A stretch of DNA of 64,000 nt from Coralloluteibacterium stylophorae. Lineage in GTDB: Bacteria > Pseudomonadota > Gammaproteobacteria > Xanthomonadales > Xanthomonadaceae. The stretch is taken from assembly GCF_018122625.2 (NCBI RefSeq), contig NZ_JAGQFT020000002.1:124001-188000 (forward strand). The letters are read 5' to 3'. Below are positions 29,698 to 43,650 of this stretch, piece by piece (position 1 is the stretch's first letter; every line of letters starts with the position of its first letter). The position numbers and the translations under genes are program-made. The notes below the pieces were generated by a model, which saw only the letters and a program-made list of their open reading frames with translations, searched no databases and had not been told where the DNA came from.

Positions 29698-30539
29698 CGC
29701 CCGCCGCACTGCTCGCCGCCGGCGCGCGCCGCCTCGCCGGCGGCGACAGCCCGCGCCTCGATGCCGAGCTGCTGCTCGCGCACGCGCTCGGGCGGCCGCG
29801 GACCTGGCTGATCGCCCACCGCGACGATGCGCTCGACGCGGCCGCCGTCGCGCGCTACGAGGCGCTGCTCGCGCGCCGGGCGGCGGGCGAACCGGTGGCC
29901 TACCTGCTCGGCCGCCGCGGGTTCTGGACGCTGGAGCTCGATGTCGCGCCCGGGGTGCTGGTGCCGCGGCCGGAAACCGAACTGCTGGTCGAGCTCGCGC
30001 TCGCCCGCATTCCGACCGACGCCGCCGTGCGCGTCGCCGACCTCGGTACCGGCTCCGGTGCCATCGCGCTGGCGCTGGCATCGGAACGTCCCGCGGCCCG
30101 CGTGGATGCGGTGGACGCGAGTGTGCAGGCGCTGGCGGTCGCAGGACGCAATCGCGATGCGCTCGGGATCGGCAACGTCGAGCTGCACGCCGGCGACTGG
30201 TTCGCGCCGCTGGCCGGTCGCCGCTACGCCCTGGTGGCCAGCAATCCGCCCTATCTCGCCGCCGACGACCCGCACCTGGAGCAGGGCGACCTGCGCCACG
30301 AGCCACGCTCGGCGCTGGTCGCCGGCGTGGACGGGCTCGACGCCATCCGCCGCATCGCCGCCGCCGCGCCGGCACACCTCGAGCCGGGCGGCTGGCTGCT
30401 GGTCGAGCACGGCCTGGCCCAGGGTGCGCCGGTGCGCGCGATCCTCGCCGCCGCCGGCTTCCGGTCCGTCGCGACCGAACAGGACCTCGAGGCCCGCGAT
30501 CGCGTCACCCTCGGCCGCGCCGCGGAAACCTCGCCGTAG
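29694..30539 (+). CDS. prmC: Release factor glutamine methyltransferase
   Basis: PrmC (HemK) N5-methylates the glutamine of the GGQ motif in RF1 and RF2. The 281 residues start at ATG 29694 inside the aminopeptidase stop. An N-terminal helical domain ([18 protein letters not shown]) precedes the SAM loop [15 protein letters not shown]. The substrate motif [12 protein letters not shown] has NPPY at 184-187, and the C-terminal GGWLLVEHG block follows. The gene ends at the start of a 410-bp repeat-bearing gap. prfA is not in the window. Confidence 0.95.
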   Translation: MTPAALLAAGARRLAGGDSPRLDAELLLAHALGRPRTWLIAHRDDALDAAAVARYEALLARRAAGEPVAYLLGRRGFWTLELDVAPGVLVPRPETELLVELALARIPTDAAVRVADLGTGSGAIALALASERPAARVDAVDASVQALAVAGRNRDALGIGNVELHAGDWFAPLAGRRYALVASNPPYLAADDPHLEQGDLRHEPRSALVAGVDGLDAIRRIAAAAPAHLEPGGWLLVEHGLAQGAPVRAILAAAGFRSVATEQDLEARDRVTLGRAAETSP

Positions 30540-30938
30540 GAGCGGCCGCAGCCGCGACCGGCCCGGGCGCCCGCCAGCCTTCCTGTGGGAGGGGCTTCAG
30601 CCCCGACATGGTCGGCGGCCGGTCCCTGCGCCCGTCGCGGCTGAAGCCGCTCCCACAAAAGGCGTGGCCAGCATCCTGCCGCGGGGAACCCGTCGCGGGC
30701 GTCCTGCTTCGCGGCTGATCCTGCACGCGTCTGCCGCGCCTCACGCGACCCGGAAGGGCAACGGCAACAGCAGAAGGCGACGGCAGGACGAGGCGCCCGG
30801 GCTGTTGTAGGAGCGGCTTCAGCCGCGACCGGCGTGGAGCAGCCGTGCGGCTCGATCGGGGCACGGGCGCACGACCCGCGAGGCCCCACCGCCACGGGAT
30901 CCGGAGGCGCAGAGCTCGCGGCCGAAGCCGCTCCTGCA
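30536..30938. repeat. REP-like GTAGGAGCGGCTTCAGCCGCGAC repeat cluster
   Basis: The 412-bp gap between convergent prmC and dxs holds no convincing gene. It contains five related palindromic units: direct GTAGGAGCGGCCGCAGCCG (30536-30554), TGTGGGAGGGGCTTCAGCC (from 30584), its inverted partner GGCTGAAGCCGCTCCCACA (30639-30657), direct TGTAGGAGCGGCTTCAGCC (from 30806), and a partial inverted unit at about 30916-30938. The central inverted pair can form a hairpin. Units of this type recur in many Xanthomonas and Pseudomonas gaps, like REP sequences. They may also terminate the two converging transcripts. Confidence 0.8.
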
Positions 30939-30951
30939 GGAGGAGGGCCGG

Positions 30952-32862
30952 TCAGCCCGCGGCGCTGCGTACGCCGGAGGCCGGCTTCAGCGCGTCCTTG
31001 AAGCGCGCCTGGATCGCGTCGCGAACCCCCGCCGCGTCGAGCCCGGCTTCGGCGAGAAGCTCCTCGCGCGCGGCGTGCTCCATGAAGCGGTCGGGCAGGC
31101 CGAGGTGCTGTACCGGCAGGAGGATCGCCTCCGACGCCAGGAACTCCGCCACCGCGCTGCCGGCGCCGCCGGCGATCGCGTTGTCCTCCAGGGTGACGAA
31201 GCCGGCATGCGTGCCGGCAAGCTCGCGCAGCAGCGCCTCGTCGAGCGGGCGCACGAAGCGCATGTTGACCACGGTCAGGTCCAGCGCCGCGCCGACGTCC
31301 TCGGCCACCTGCACGAGCGGGCCGAAGGCCAGCAGCGCCAGGCGCGAGCCGCGGCGGCGCACCTCGGCGCGGCCCAGCGGCAGCGTGTCCAGCGTCGGCG
31401 CGATCGCGGCGCCGGGGCCGGTGCCGCGCGGATAGCGCACCGCGGCGGGGCCGGGGTGGCGGAAGCCGGTGGTCAGCATCTGCCGGCATTCGTTCTCGTC
31501 GGCCGGCGCCATCAGCACCATGTTCGGGATGCAGCGCAGGAAGGAGAGGTCGAAGCTGCCCGCATGGGTGGCGCCATCGGGGCCGACCACGCCGGCGCGG
31601 TCGATGGCGAACAGCACGTCAAGCTCCTGCAGGGCGACGTCGTGGATCAGCTGGTCGTAGGCGCGCTGCAGGAAGGTCGAGTAGATCGCGACCACCGGCT
31701 TGGCGCCTTCCAGCGCCATCCCCGCGGCGAGCGTGACCGCATGCTGCTCGGCGATGGCGACGTCGAAATAGCGGCCCGGGTACTCCTTCGAGAACCGCAC
31801 CAGGCCCGAGCCTTCGCGCATCGCCGGGGTGATGCCCATCAGCCGCGCGTCGGCGGCGGCCATGTCGCACAGCCAGTCGCCGAAGATCTGGGTGTAGCTC
31901 GGCTTCGACGGGCCCTTCTTGGCGACCAGGCCCACCTCGGGATCGAAGGGCGACACGGCGTGGTAGCCGATCTGGTCGCCCTCGGCGAGGTCGTAGCCCT
32001 TGCCCTTGGTGGTGACCACGTGCAGCAGCTTGGGGCCCTTGAGCTTCTTCAGCGTGCGCAGGGTCGAGACCAGGGCGCCGATGTCGTGGCCGTCGATCGG
32101 CCCGGTGTAGTGCAGGCCCATCTCCTCGAACAGGGTCGAGGGCACGAACATGCCCTTGGCGTGCTCTTCCCAGCGCCGCACGAAGCGCGCGGCCGGGTTG
32201 CTCTTGTCGCCGAGAAGCTTCTTGCCGCCCTCGCGCACCGCGTTGAGCGTGCTGCTGCCCATCATCCGGCCGAGCATGCGGGTCAGCCCGCCGACGTTCT
32301 CGGAGATCGACATCTGGTTGTCGTTGAGGATCACCAGCAGGTTGGGCTCGGGCTCGAGCCCGCCGGCGTGGTTGAGCGCCTCGTAGGCCATGCCGGCGGT
32401 CATCGCGCCGTCGCCGATCACCGCCACCACCTGGCGCGGATCGCCCTCGGCCTCGAGCGCCAGCGCCATCCCCAGCGCGGCCGAGATCGAGGTCGAGGAA
32501 TGACCGACATCGAGCGTGTCGTAGACGCTCTCCTTGCGCTTGGGGAAGGGCGCCAGCCCGTCCTTCTGCTTGACCGTGTGGATGCGGTCGCGGCGGCCGG
32601 TCAGGATCTTGTGCGGGTAGCACTGGTGGCCGACGTCCCAGACGATGCGGTCCTCCGGCGTCTGGTACAGCCAGTGCAGCGCCACGGTGAGCTCGATCAC
32701 GCCGAGCCCGGCGCCGAAGTGGCCGCCGGCGCGGGAGACCTGCTCGATGAGGTAGGCACGCAGCTCGTCGGCGATGGCGGGCAGTTCGGACTCGTCGAAC
32801 GTGCGCAGGTCGGCCGGGCTGTCGATGCGCGAGAGGCGCGGATAGCGCGTTGCGTCGATCAT
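30952..32862 (-). CDS. dxs: 1-deoxy-D-xylulose-5-phosphate synthase
   Basis: Thiamine-diphosphate enzyme for the first step of the MEP isoprenoid pathway, condensing pyruvate and glyceraldehyde-3-phosphate. The 636 residues have the usual length. [19 protein letters not shown] (about 45-63) carries the catalytic histidine, [15 protein letters not shown] is the ThDP/Mg motif (with the conserved later Asn), [22 protein letters not shown] spans the interdomain segment, and the transketolase C-terminal domain ends the protein. A 17-bp-spaced promoter ends only 6 bp before ATG 32862. Confidence 0.96.
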   Translation of the reverse strand: MIDATRYPRLSRIDSPADLRTFDESELPAIADELRAYLIEQVSRAGGHFGAGLGVIELTVALHWLYQTPEDRIVWDVGHQCYPHKILTGRRDRIHTVKQKDGLAPFPKRKESVYDTLDVGHSSTSISAALGMALALEAEGDPRQVVAVIGDGAMTAGMAYEALNHAGGLEPEPNLLVILNDNQMSISENVGGLTRMLGRMMGSSTLNAVREGGKKLLGDKSNPAARFVRRWEEHAKGMFVPSTLFEEMGLHYTGPIDGHDIGALVSTLRTLKKLKGPKLLHVVTTKGKGYDLAEGDQIGYHAVSPFDPEVGLVAKKGPSKPSYTQIFGDWLCDMAAADARLMGITPAMREGSGLVRFSKEYPGRYFDVAIAEQHAVTLAAGMALEGAKPVVAIYSTFLQRAYDQLIHDVALQELDVLFAIDRAGVVGPDGATHAGSFDLSFLRCIPNMVLMAPADENECRQMLTTGFRHPGPAAVRYPRGTGPGAAIAPTLDTLPLGRAEVRRRGSRLALLAFGPLVQVAEDVGAALDLTVVNMRFVRPLDEALLRELAGTHAGFVTLEDNAIAGGAGSAVAEFLASEAILLPVQHLGLPDRFMEHAAREELLAEAGLDAAGVRDAIQARFKDALKPASGVRSAAG

Positions 32863-32868
32863 CCGCGG

Positions 32869-32897
32869 ATTGTCGCCCCGGCGCAGGTGAGCGGCAA
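32869..32897 (-). promoter_or_regulatory. dxs promoter, probably leaderless transcript
   Basis: On the minus strand TTGCCG (32892-32897) and GACAAT (32869-32874) are separated by exactly 17 bp. The -10 ends 6 bp before the dxs ATG, so the expected transcription start falls on or beside the A of the start codon. No Shine-Dalgarno sequence fits in that space. This predicts a leaderless dxs mRNA from this promoter. Confidence 0.55.
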
Positions 32898-32938
32898 GGA
32901 AAGGGCGAGGAATGGCCGCGGCGCGCCGGCCCCCGGGT

Positions 32939-33577
32939 TCAGGCCTGCGGGCGCCGCCTCCGGGGCAGGTGGCTGCGCAGGAAGCTCATCTGGTCGGCGA
33001 GGATGTGGCGGTTGCTGAGGATCAGGTGCTCCACCCAGCTCGGCCGGAACGGCACCGCCAGCAGCGGCATGCCCGCCTGCTGCGGCGTGCGCCCGCCCTT
33101 GCGCGAATTGCAGGCCAGGCAGGCGGTGACGACGTTCTCCCAGACGTCGCGGCCGCCGCGCGAGATCGGGTGGACGTGGTCGCGGGTGAGCTGGGCGCGC
33201 TGGACCTCGCGCCCGCAGTACATGCACAGGTAGGCGTCGCGGGCGAACAGCGCCGGATTGCTCAAAGCCGGGGACGGGTTGAGCGCCCGCGGCTTGGCGT
33301 GGCCGCGGGCGGCCACGATCGGGTGCAGCTCGATCACGCTCTGCCGGTCGGAGGCGCGGTTGTGGCCGCCGTGCACGGTGATGCAGGGTTCGCCGAGCGT
33401 CCACACCACCGCGTCGCGCACGTAGAGGCAGACCGCGTCCTGCCAGCTCATCCAGTCGAGGATGTGGCCCTGGGCGTCGAGGCAGAGCACGCGGGGCTTC
33501 GGATGCAGCACGGAGACGCGGGCGCCCGCGGCGGGATCCGCGGGGAATGCGATCGGCAGGGGCGTCTGACCCGGCAT
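32939..33577 (-). CDS. HNH endonuclease family protein
   Basis: A 212-residue protein. The N-terminal part ([27 protein letters not shown]) is a conserved domain of unknown role. The C-terminal part is an HNH module: a CxxC in LCMYCGREV, the core [20 protein letters not shown], and a second CxxC in [12 protein letters not shown]. All metal and catalytic positions (D-H, N, H/C) are kept, so it should cut nucleic acid. Proteins of this architecture are widespread and stand alone; no restriction, CRISPR or toxin partner lies nearby. ATG 33577 follows a strong promoter with a palindrome in its spacer. Confidence 0.85.
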   Translation of the reverse strand: MPGQTPLPIAFPADPAAGARVSVLHPKPRVLCLDAQGHILDWMSWQDAVCLYVRDAVVWTLGEPCITVHGGHNRASDRQSVIELHPIVAARGHAKPRALNPSPALSNPALFARDAYLCMYCGREVQRAQLTRDHVHPISRGGRDVWENVVTACLACNSRKGGRTPQQAGMPLLAVPFRPSWVEHLILSNRHILADQMSFLRSHLPRRRRPQA

Positions 33578-33588
33578 CGAAGGCCGAG

Positions 33589-33617
33589 CATAGAGCAAAA
33601 CCGTGACGGTTTGACAA
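33589..33617 (-). promoter_or_regulatory. HNH gene promoter with palindromic operator
   Basis: On the minus strand TTGTCA (33612-33617) and TCTATG (33589-33594) are separated by 17 bp, 11 bp before the ATG. The spacer is almost filled by the perfect inverted repeat AAACCGTGACGGTTT (33598-33612). A dimeric regulator bound there would block RNA polymerase. No regulator gene is adjacent, and the palindrome was not seen at other start sites in this window. Confidence 0.55.
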
Positions 33618-33659
33618 GCGCGGCGCCGGGGGCGTCCGGCACCGCGCCCGTGGACGGCT

Positions 33660-35447
<1,788 letters not shown>

Positions 35448-35491
35448 GGATCCACTCGATGCGGGGAAGGGCGTCGCGCGGCGCCGCGGCG

Positions 35492-35974
35492 TCAGCGCAG
35501 GGTGCCGGCGAGGCCCGGTACCGGGTTCAGCAGGCTGTTGAATTCGAAAGGAAACTCACGGTCGTCGGGTTCGCCGGTGCGGATCCGGCCCTCGAAGCGA
35601 TAGCGGACGCCGGTGCGGCCGGCCAGCACCTTCTCCATCGCCGCGCGCGCCTCCGGCGTGGGCTGCAGGCGGGCCTGCGTGGTGTCGGCGGCGAAGCGGC
35701 CGATCGACATGGCCGGCGCCACCTCGATGCGCCCGGCCTCGACGCCGCCGAGGGTCAGCGCGGCCTCGACCTGCTCGAACTGCATGCTCACGGTGCTGAA
35801 GTTCTGCATGCGCAGGTCGATCGTCCAGCTGCCGTCGGACTCGACCTGGAGCTGCTGGATGCTCGCCTGCGGCGGGAAGATCCGGCGCACCTCGCCGCTG
35901 CCGCAGCCGGCGACGACGAGCGCGAGCAGGATCGTGGCGAGGCGGGGCAGGGCAGCGGTTCGCGGGCGGCGCAT
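35492..35974 (-). CDS. LEA type 2 / LEA14-like predicted lipoprotein
   Basis: From ATG 35974 the 160-residue protein has a lipoprotein signal with lipobox VAGC (lipid cysteine C24). A single beta-rich domain follows, with the LEA14/WHy-type pattern of alternating hydrophobic residues (SIQQLQVESDGSWTIDLRM, VEAALTLGGVEAGRI), ending in a short C-terminal loop. LEA14-like domains bind hydrophobic surfaces and are linked to stress; the function here is unknown. An earlier ATG would put 26 residues before the signal peptide and is rejected. It sits 44 bp downstream of the acyl-CoA dehydrogenase start. Confidence 0.75.
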   Translation of the reverse strand: MRRPRTAALPRLATILLALVVAGCGSGEVRRIFPPQASIQQLQVESDGSWTIDLRMQNFSTVSMQFEQVEAALTLGGVEAGRIEVAPAMSIGRFAADTTQARLQPTPEARAAMEKVLAGRTGVRYRFEGRIRTGEPDDREFPFEFNSLLNPVPGLAGTLR

Positions 35975-36138
35975 GGCGTCGTCCTTCGTCGGATGGAGGG
36001 CCGCCGAGGATAGCAGCGGGGCCGGGACGTGATGCACCGCACGATCCCGCACATCTCGACGTGGCGTTCACTCTGCGCGCCGCGGCGCTGGCTAGTCTGC
36101 ACCGATCCGCTCCCCCCGGCGGCAGGACTTCCCCACCG

Positions 36139-37146
36139 ATGCACCGAGACGACGGGTTCGAGCCCCTGGAGCCGTTCGCGTCCCTGCGCGACGTCTGCAG
36201 CAGTGCGCTCACGATTGCCCGCGAAGGATCGCCCCTGGACAACTGGATGGCCGCGCGCCTGGAGGGCGACGCCCTGGTCGTGGAGGCGGTGGATGCCGCC
36301 GGCGACGGTGCTCCGCGGGTGGCCGAGCGCCTGCCGTGGCGCGGCACCATCGGCCATCGCATGGCGGTGGGCGACTGCCCGTACGTGGTGGCGGACGTGG
36401 GTGCGGTCGAGGCCTATGCCGACCGGCCCTGCGTGGCTCGCTTCGGCATGCGCGCCTATGCCGGCGTGCCGCTGGTCGACCACCACGGGCGCCTGTTCGG
36501 CGTGCTCTGCGGCTGGTCGGGACGCGCGCTGGCGCTGGACGTGGCCGCGCACGAGCAGCGCATGGTGCTGGCCGCGCGCGTGCTGTCGACCTACCTGGCG
36601 CTGCGCGCGCGGCTGGACGCGGTGGAGCGCCGCGCGGAGCAGGCCGAGACCGCCTCGCGCACCGATCCGCTGACCGGGCTGGCGAACCGGCGCGGCTGGG
36701 ACGCGGCCATCGAAGGTGGGCAGCGCAAGCTGGTCCGCGAGGAGGCCAGCGCGGCGGTGGTGGTCGCCGACGTCGACGGGCTCAAGCACGTCAACGACAA
36801 CGTCGGTCACGAAGCCGGTGATGCGCTCCTCGTGCAGGTGGCGCAGGTGCTCGCGCGCCTGGTCCGGCCCAGCGACACCGTGGCGCGGCTCGGCGGCGAC
36901 GAGTTCGCCCTGCTGCTCGACGGCGTGCACCGGAGCCAGCGCAACGAGGTGCTCTCGCGCCTGCGCGAGGCCCTGCATGCGGCGGGGCTGCAGGTCAGCC
37001 TCGGGATCGCCTGCGCCGAGCGCGGCCATTCGCTGCGCCGCGCCTTCGCGGTCGCCGACGCGCGGATGCTGCAGGACAAGGCCGTGCGCCATGCGCAGGG
37101 CGAGATTCCGATGCTGTGCCCGATGCCGACCCGGCACACCGCCTGA
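36139..37146 (+). CDS. GAF-GGDEF diguanylate cyclase
   Basis: A 335-residue soluble protein. An N-terminal GAF domain (about 18-155; block RFGMRAYAGVPLVDHHGRLFGVL) could bind a small ligand. A short coiled linker leads to a GGDEF domain (about 175-330) with DPLTGLANRRGW, DVDGLKHVNDNVGHEAGD and RLGGDEFALLLDG. The catalytic GGDEF is canonical and the inhibitory I-site RPSD stands five residues before it, so an active, feedback-inhibited c-di-GMP synthase is expected. ATG 36139 is chosen over an upstream start because it precedes the GAF domain directly. It converges with the ABC ATPase gene, 5 bp apart. Confidence 0.9.
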   Translation: MHRDDGFEPLEPFASLRDVCSSALTIAREGSPLDNWMAARLEGDALVVEAVDAAGDGAPRVAERLPWRGTIGHRMAVGDCPYVVADVGAVEAYADRPCVARFGMRAYAGVPLVDHHGRLFGVLCGWSGRALALDVAAHEQRMVLAARVLSTYLALRARLDAVERRAEQAETASRTDPLTGLANRRGWDAAIEGGQRKLVREEASAAVVVADVDGLKHVNDNVGHEAGDALLVQVAQVLARLVRPSDTVARLGGDEFALLLDGVHRSQRNEVLSRLREALHAAGLQVSLGIACAERGHSLRRAFAVADARMLQDKAVRHAQGEIPMLCPMPTRHTA

Positions 37147-37151
37147 GCGGC

Positions 37152-37157
<6 letters not shown>
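37141..37157. terminator. Inverted repeat at GGDEF/ATPase convergence
   Basis: GCCTGAGCGGCTCAGGC is a perfect 8+1+8 inverted repeat. It contains the stop codons of both converging genes (37144-37146 on plus, 37152-37154 on minus). A bidirectional terminator is plausible, although no T-tract is present. Confidence 0.4.
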
Positions 37158-38261
<1,104 letters not shown>

Positions 38262-38333
38262 CGTCATCTCTCCTGTGGAATGCAGCTGCGGCCGTGCAGC
38301 ATGAATGCCGGCGGCCGCTTGCGCTAATCTTCC

Positions 38334-38349
38334 ATGTAAACGTTTTCAT
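38334..38349. promoter_or_regulatory. LacI-type operator between malK and zwf
   Basis: ATGTAAACGTTTTCAT (38334-38349) contains a 14-mer, TGTAAACGTTTTCA, that is identical to the site upstream of the lacI gene (61813-61826) and related to two sites at 57585 and 57636. It is near-palindromic around ACGT. A TAATCT box (38325-38330) just upstream on the plus strand could be the zwf -10. Binding would control both divergent units, the transporter ATPase and the Entner-Doudoroff operon. Confidence 0.75.
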
Positions 38350-38508
38350 CGACCACGGGCAAGGCGCGGCGCAGCGTGGGTGCCGGAACCGGCGAGGGCT
38401 GCGATCATGCTGTCCCCGCCGGGACAGCGAACCGGTTGCCGCCGGCAGCGCCCGGTGCCGACCGTGTACTGTCTCCGGCCCGACCACCCGCAGAGGCTCA
38501 CTTCCGCG

Positions 38509-39966
38509 ATGCACGACACCCTCCTGCTGTTCGGTGCCACCGGCGATCTCGCCGCCCGGATGCTGTTCCCGTCGCTTGCGCACCTGCTGCGCGACCGCCT
38601 GCTGCCGGATGGGTTCCGCGTGGTCGCGGTCGGCCGCCAGGAGTTCGATCCGGACGGGTTCCGCGAATGGCTGTCCGAGCGCATCGAAGGCTTCGTCGGC
38701 GACGACATGAAGGCCCGCGAGTGGGTCGAGCTGTTCGAGCGGACCGAGTACGTCACCGCCGACCTGGCCGACCCGGCTTCGATCCCGGAGGTGCTCGGCC
38801 ACTACGCGGAGCGGCCGTGCGTGAGCTACCTGGCGACGCCGCCGGCGCTGTTCATCCCGATCACCCAGGGGCTCAAGGCCGCCGGACTGCTGGACGCGCC
38901 CTCGCGCCTGGTGCTGGAGAAGCCGCTCGGCCGCGACCTGGCCTCGGCCCGCGAGATCAATGCCGCGATCCGCGCCTGCGCCGCCGAGGAGCAGGTGTTC
39001 CGCATCGACCACTACCTCGGCAAGGCGGCGGTGCAGAACCTCGCCGCGCTGCGCTTCGGCAACACCCTGTTCGAGGCGGTGTGGAGCCGGCGCTGGATCG
39101 AGTCGGTCGACATCATGATCGCCGAGACCACCGGCGTGGACGGCCGCGACGGCTACTACGCCAAGTCCGGCGCGCTGCGCGACATGGTCCAGAACCACAT
39201 CCTGCAGCTGCTGTGCCTGATCGCGATGGAGCCGCCCTCGGCGCTCGACGCCGACTCGGTGCGCGACGAGAAGCTCAAGGTGCTGCGCGCGCTGCGCCCG
39301 ATGCGCCCGGCCGATGCCTGCACCGACGTCGTGCGCGGCCGCTACGGCGACGGCGTGGTCGGCGGCAGGTCGGTGACCGGCTACGCGCCGCCGGAAGGCA
39401 CCGACCCGGAGACCTTCGTCGCGGTCCGCGCCTACATCGACAACTGGCGCTGGGCCGGCGTGCCGTTCCGGCTGGTCACCGGCAAGCGCATGCCCACCCG
39501 CAGCACCCAGGTGGTGGTGAACTTCCGGCCGGTCTCGCACTGGCTGTTCGAGCATCCGCGCCGCGAGAAGGCCGCGCCCAACCGCCTGGTGCTCAAGCTG
39601 CAGCCGGAGGAGGCCGTGGAGCTGGGCCTGATGAACAGCCTGGCGGGTCCGGAATGGGGCGCGCAGGAGCTCAAGCCGCTGCCGCTCGACCTCACCGTGC
39701 ACCGCGAGACGCCGCGCCGCATCGCCTACGAGCGGTTGCTGCTGGATGCCCTGATCGGCAACCCGGCGCTGTTCGTGCGCAGCGACGAGGTCGAGGCGGC
39801 CTGGGCCTTCATCGACAGCGTCATCGCCGCCTGGACCGCCGGCAGCTGCCCCGTCCATCCCTATCCCGCCGGCTCGTGGGGCCCGAAGGAAGCCGAGGAA
39901 TTCCTGCCCGGCGCCCTGACCGAGCCGCCGCGGCCCGAACGGCCTACGCCCCGGAGCGCACTGTGA
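38509..39966 (+). CDS. zwf: Glucose-6-phosphate dehydrogenase (operon copy)
   Basis: Oxidises glucose-6-phosphate to 6-phosphogluconolactone. The 485 residues carry the nucleotide loop LFGATGDLAARML (about 7-19) and the substrate motif RIDHYLGKAAVQN (R165 onward), with RLVLEKPLGRDLASA before it. ATG 38509 gives the normal N terminus. Its stop overlaps glk (GTGA). It is first in zwf-glk-pgl-edd-eda. It differs clearly from the second zwf at 46.2-47.8 kb (for instance RIDHYLGK here against RIDHFLGK there), so this is not a recent duplication. Confidence 0.95.
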   Translation: MHDTLLLFGATGDLAARMLFPSLAHLLRDRLLPDGFRVVAVGRQEFDPDGFREWLSERIEGFVGDDMKAREWVELFERTEYVTADLADPASIPEVLGHYAERPCVSYLATPPALFIPITQGLKAAGLLDAPSRLVLEKPLGRDLASAREINAAIRACAAEEQVFRIDHYLGKAAVQNLAALRFGNTLFEAVWSRRWIESVDIMIAETTGVDGRDGYYAKSGALRDMVQNHILQLLCLIAMEPPSALDADSVRDEKLKVLRALRPMRPADACTDVVRGRYGDGVVGGRSVTGYAPPEGTDPETFVAVRAYIDNWRWAGVPFRLVTGKRMPTRSTQVVVNFRPVSHWLFEHPRREKAAPNRLVLKLQPEEAVELGLMNSLAGPEWGAQELKPLPLDLTVHRETPRRIAYERLLLDALIGNPALFVRSDEVEAAWAFIDSVIAAWTAGSCPVHPYPAGSWGPKEAEEFLPGALTEPPRPERPTPRSAL

Positions 39967-40964
39967 GCGACGTCCTCCTGGCCGACATCGGCGGTACCAA
40001 CGCGCGCTTCGCGCTCGCCGACGACAGCGCTGTCAACCCGCTGGTGGACGGCAGCATGCGCCGCTACGACACCGCCGATTTCCCCAGCCTCGCCGAGGCC
40101 GCACGGCACTACCTCGGCGAGATCGGCGCCGATCCCAGCCGCGGCGTGTTCGCGGCGGCCGGCCCGGTGGTCGGCGATTCGATCCGCATGACCAACTGCC
40201 CCTGGGTGATCTCCTTCAGCCAGACCCGGCAGGCGCTGGATTTCGCGCGGCTGCACGTGGTCAACGATTTCCACGCGATGGCGCGCTGCGTCCCGCTGCT
40301 CGAGGACGCCGACGTGGAGCCGGTCGGCGGCGTCGCCCAGGCGCACATCGAGCTCGGCGAGTCCAACCACAACTGCGCCGTGCTCGGGCCGGGCACCGGC
40401 CTCGGCGTGGGTGGGCTGATCCTGCGCGAGGGCCGCGCCTTCGCGCTGGAGACCGAGGGCGGTCACGTCAGCTTCGCCCCGGTCGACGAGCTGGAGATCG
40501 ACATCCTGAGGCGCCTGGTCGCGCGCTTCGGGCGCGTCTCGACCGAACGCCTGATCTGCGGCAGCGGCCTGGTCGTGCTGCACCAGACGCTGGCCGAGAT
40601 CGAGGGCCACGCGCCCGAGGACCTCGAGCCCAAGGACGTGACTGCGCGCGCCGAGGCGGGCGACGCCGCTGCGCTGCGCACGATCGAGGTGTTCTGCGCG
40701 ATCTTCGGCAGCGTCGCCGGCGACGTCGCGCTGATGCTCGGAGCCTGGGACGGCGTCTACCTCACCGGCGGACTGGTGCCGCGCCTGATGTGGTGCCTGC
40801 GCGACGGCCGCTTCCGCGAACGCTTCGAGGCCAAGGGCCGCTTCGCCGAGGTCCTGGCGGCCACGCCGACGGTGGCGATCCTGCATCCGCAGCCGGGCCT
40901 GCTGGGCCTGGCCGCGATCGCCCTGGACGAGCGCCGCCACGTGGCGCCGGGAGCGCTGTCGTGA
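39963..40964 (+). CDS. glk: Glucokinase
   Basis: Phosphorylates intracellular glucose with ATP, feeding Zwf. The 333 residues start at GTG 39963, overlapping the zwf stop. The phosphate loop LLADIGGTNARFALAD (about 5-20), the substrate region AAAGPVVGDSIRMTNCPW, LHVVNDFHAMA with the catalytic Asp, and VLGPGTGLGVGGLI are typical of the bacterial Glk (not ROK) family. It overlaps pgl by GTGA. A dedicated glucokinase in this operon fits a cluster that releases free glucose inside the cell. Confidence 0.94.
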   Translation: MSDVLLADIGGTNARFALADDSAVNPLVDGSMRRYDTADFPSLAEAARHYLGEIGADPSRGVFAAAGPVVGDSIRMTNCPWVISFSQTRQALDFARLHVVNDFHAMARCVPLLEDADVEPVGGVAQAHIELGESNHNCAVLGPGTGLGVGGLILREGRAFALETEGGHVSFAPVDELEIDILRRLVARFGRVSTERLICGSGLVVLHQTLAEIEGHAPEDLEPKDVTARAEAGDAAALRTIEVFCAIFGSVAGDVALMLGAWDGVYLTGGLVPRLMWCLRDGRFRERFEAKGRFAEVLAATPTVAILHPQPGLLGLAAIALDERRHVAPGALS

Positions 40965-41704
40965 GCTTCCGCGTCGATCCTGCGGCCAGCGACTACCGCT
41001 GGACCGAGTTCCGCGACGTGGAGGCCTGGGCCGAGGGCGCCAGCGACGCCATCGTCGCGGCGCTGGCCCACGCCGTGCAGGAGCGCGGCGGCGCGCGTCT
41101 GCTGCTGTCCGGCGGCGGCACGCCCGCGCCGGTGTATCGTGCGCTGCCGGACGCGGTGCTGGACTGGTCGAAGGTCCGCGTCGGCCTCGTCGACGAACGC
41201 GCCAGCGACGCGGCGGAGGCGAGCAACGCCCTGCTGGTGCGCGAGACGCTCCTGCGCGACGGCGCGCGCGCGGCGGTGCTCGAGCCGCTGCATCCGGTCC
41301 CGGGCGATCCGCCGCCGCAGCCGGGTGCCGACCTGGTCGCCGAGGCCGACGCCCGCCATCGCGCGGCGGACGCGCCGCCGCTGGTGGCGGTGTTCGGGAT
41401 GGGCGACGACGGCCACACCGCGTCGCTGTTCCCGCACGGCCCCGACCTCGCCGACGCCCTGGATGCCGAGGCGCATTTCGTCCGCACCGACGCCAGCGCG
41501 ATCGCCGGCGCGCGCGGCTGGCCGCGGCGCATCACCCTCACCCCCGCGGGCTGGCGCCATGCCGCCGCGCGCATCCTGCTGCTGCGCGGCGACGGCAAGC
41601 GCCGCCTGTTCGGCCGCGCGCTGGAGTCCGGCGACGTCGCCGAGCTGCCGGTCCGTGCGCTCTTCGCCGGAGACACGCCGCTGCACGTGTACTGGTGCCC
41701 CTGA
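40961..41704 (+). CDS. pgl: 6-phosphogluconolactonase
   Basis: Hydrolyses 6-phosphogluconolactone to 6-phosphogluconate, between Zwf and Edd. From GTG 40961 the protein has 247 residues. The DevB/NagB-like motifs are [16 protein letters not shown] (about 46-61), [16 protein letters not shown] and [15 protein letters not shown] with the catalytic histidine region. It overlaps the glk stop and ends 26 bp before edd. The upstream frame extends into glk, but the family start and GTGA overlap support this choice. Confidence 0.93.
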   Translation: MSFRVDPAASDYRWTEFRDVEAWAEGASDAIVAALAHAVQERGGARLLLSGGGTPAPVYRALPDAVLDWSKVRVGLVDERASDAAEASNALLVRETLLRDGARAAVLEPLHPVPGDPPPQPGADLVAEADARHRAADAPPLVAVFGMGDDGHTASLFPHGPDLADALDAEAHFVRTDASAIAGARGWPRRITLTPAGWRHAAARILLLRGDGKRRLFGRALESGDVAELPVRALFAGDTPLHVYWCP

Positions 41705-41730
41705 CCGCCACGCTTTCACGAGCCGAGCCC

Positions 41731-43646
<1,916 letters not shown>

Positions 43647-43650
<4 letters not shown>

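Noticed and set aside
32939-33577. HNH gene as part of a restriction or anti-phage island
   Set aside because: The flanking genes are dxs and an acyl-CoA dehydrogenase, with ordinary composition, and no methylase, helicase, toxin or integrase is near.
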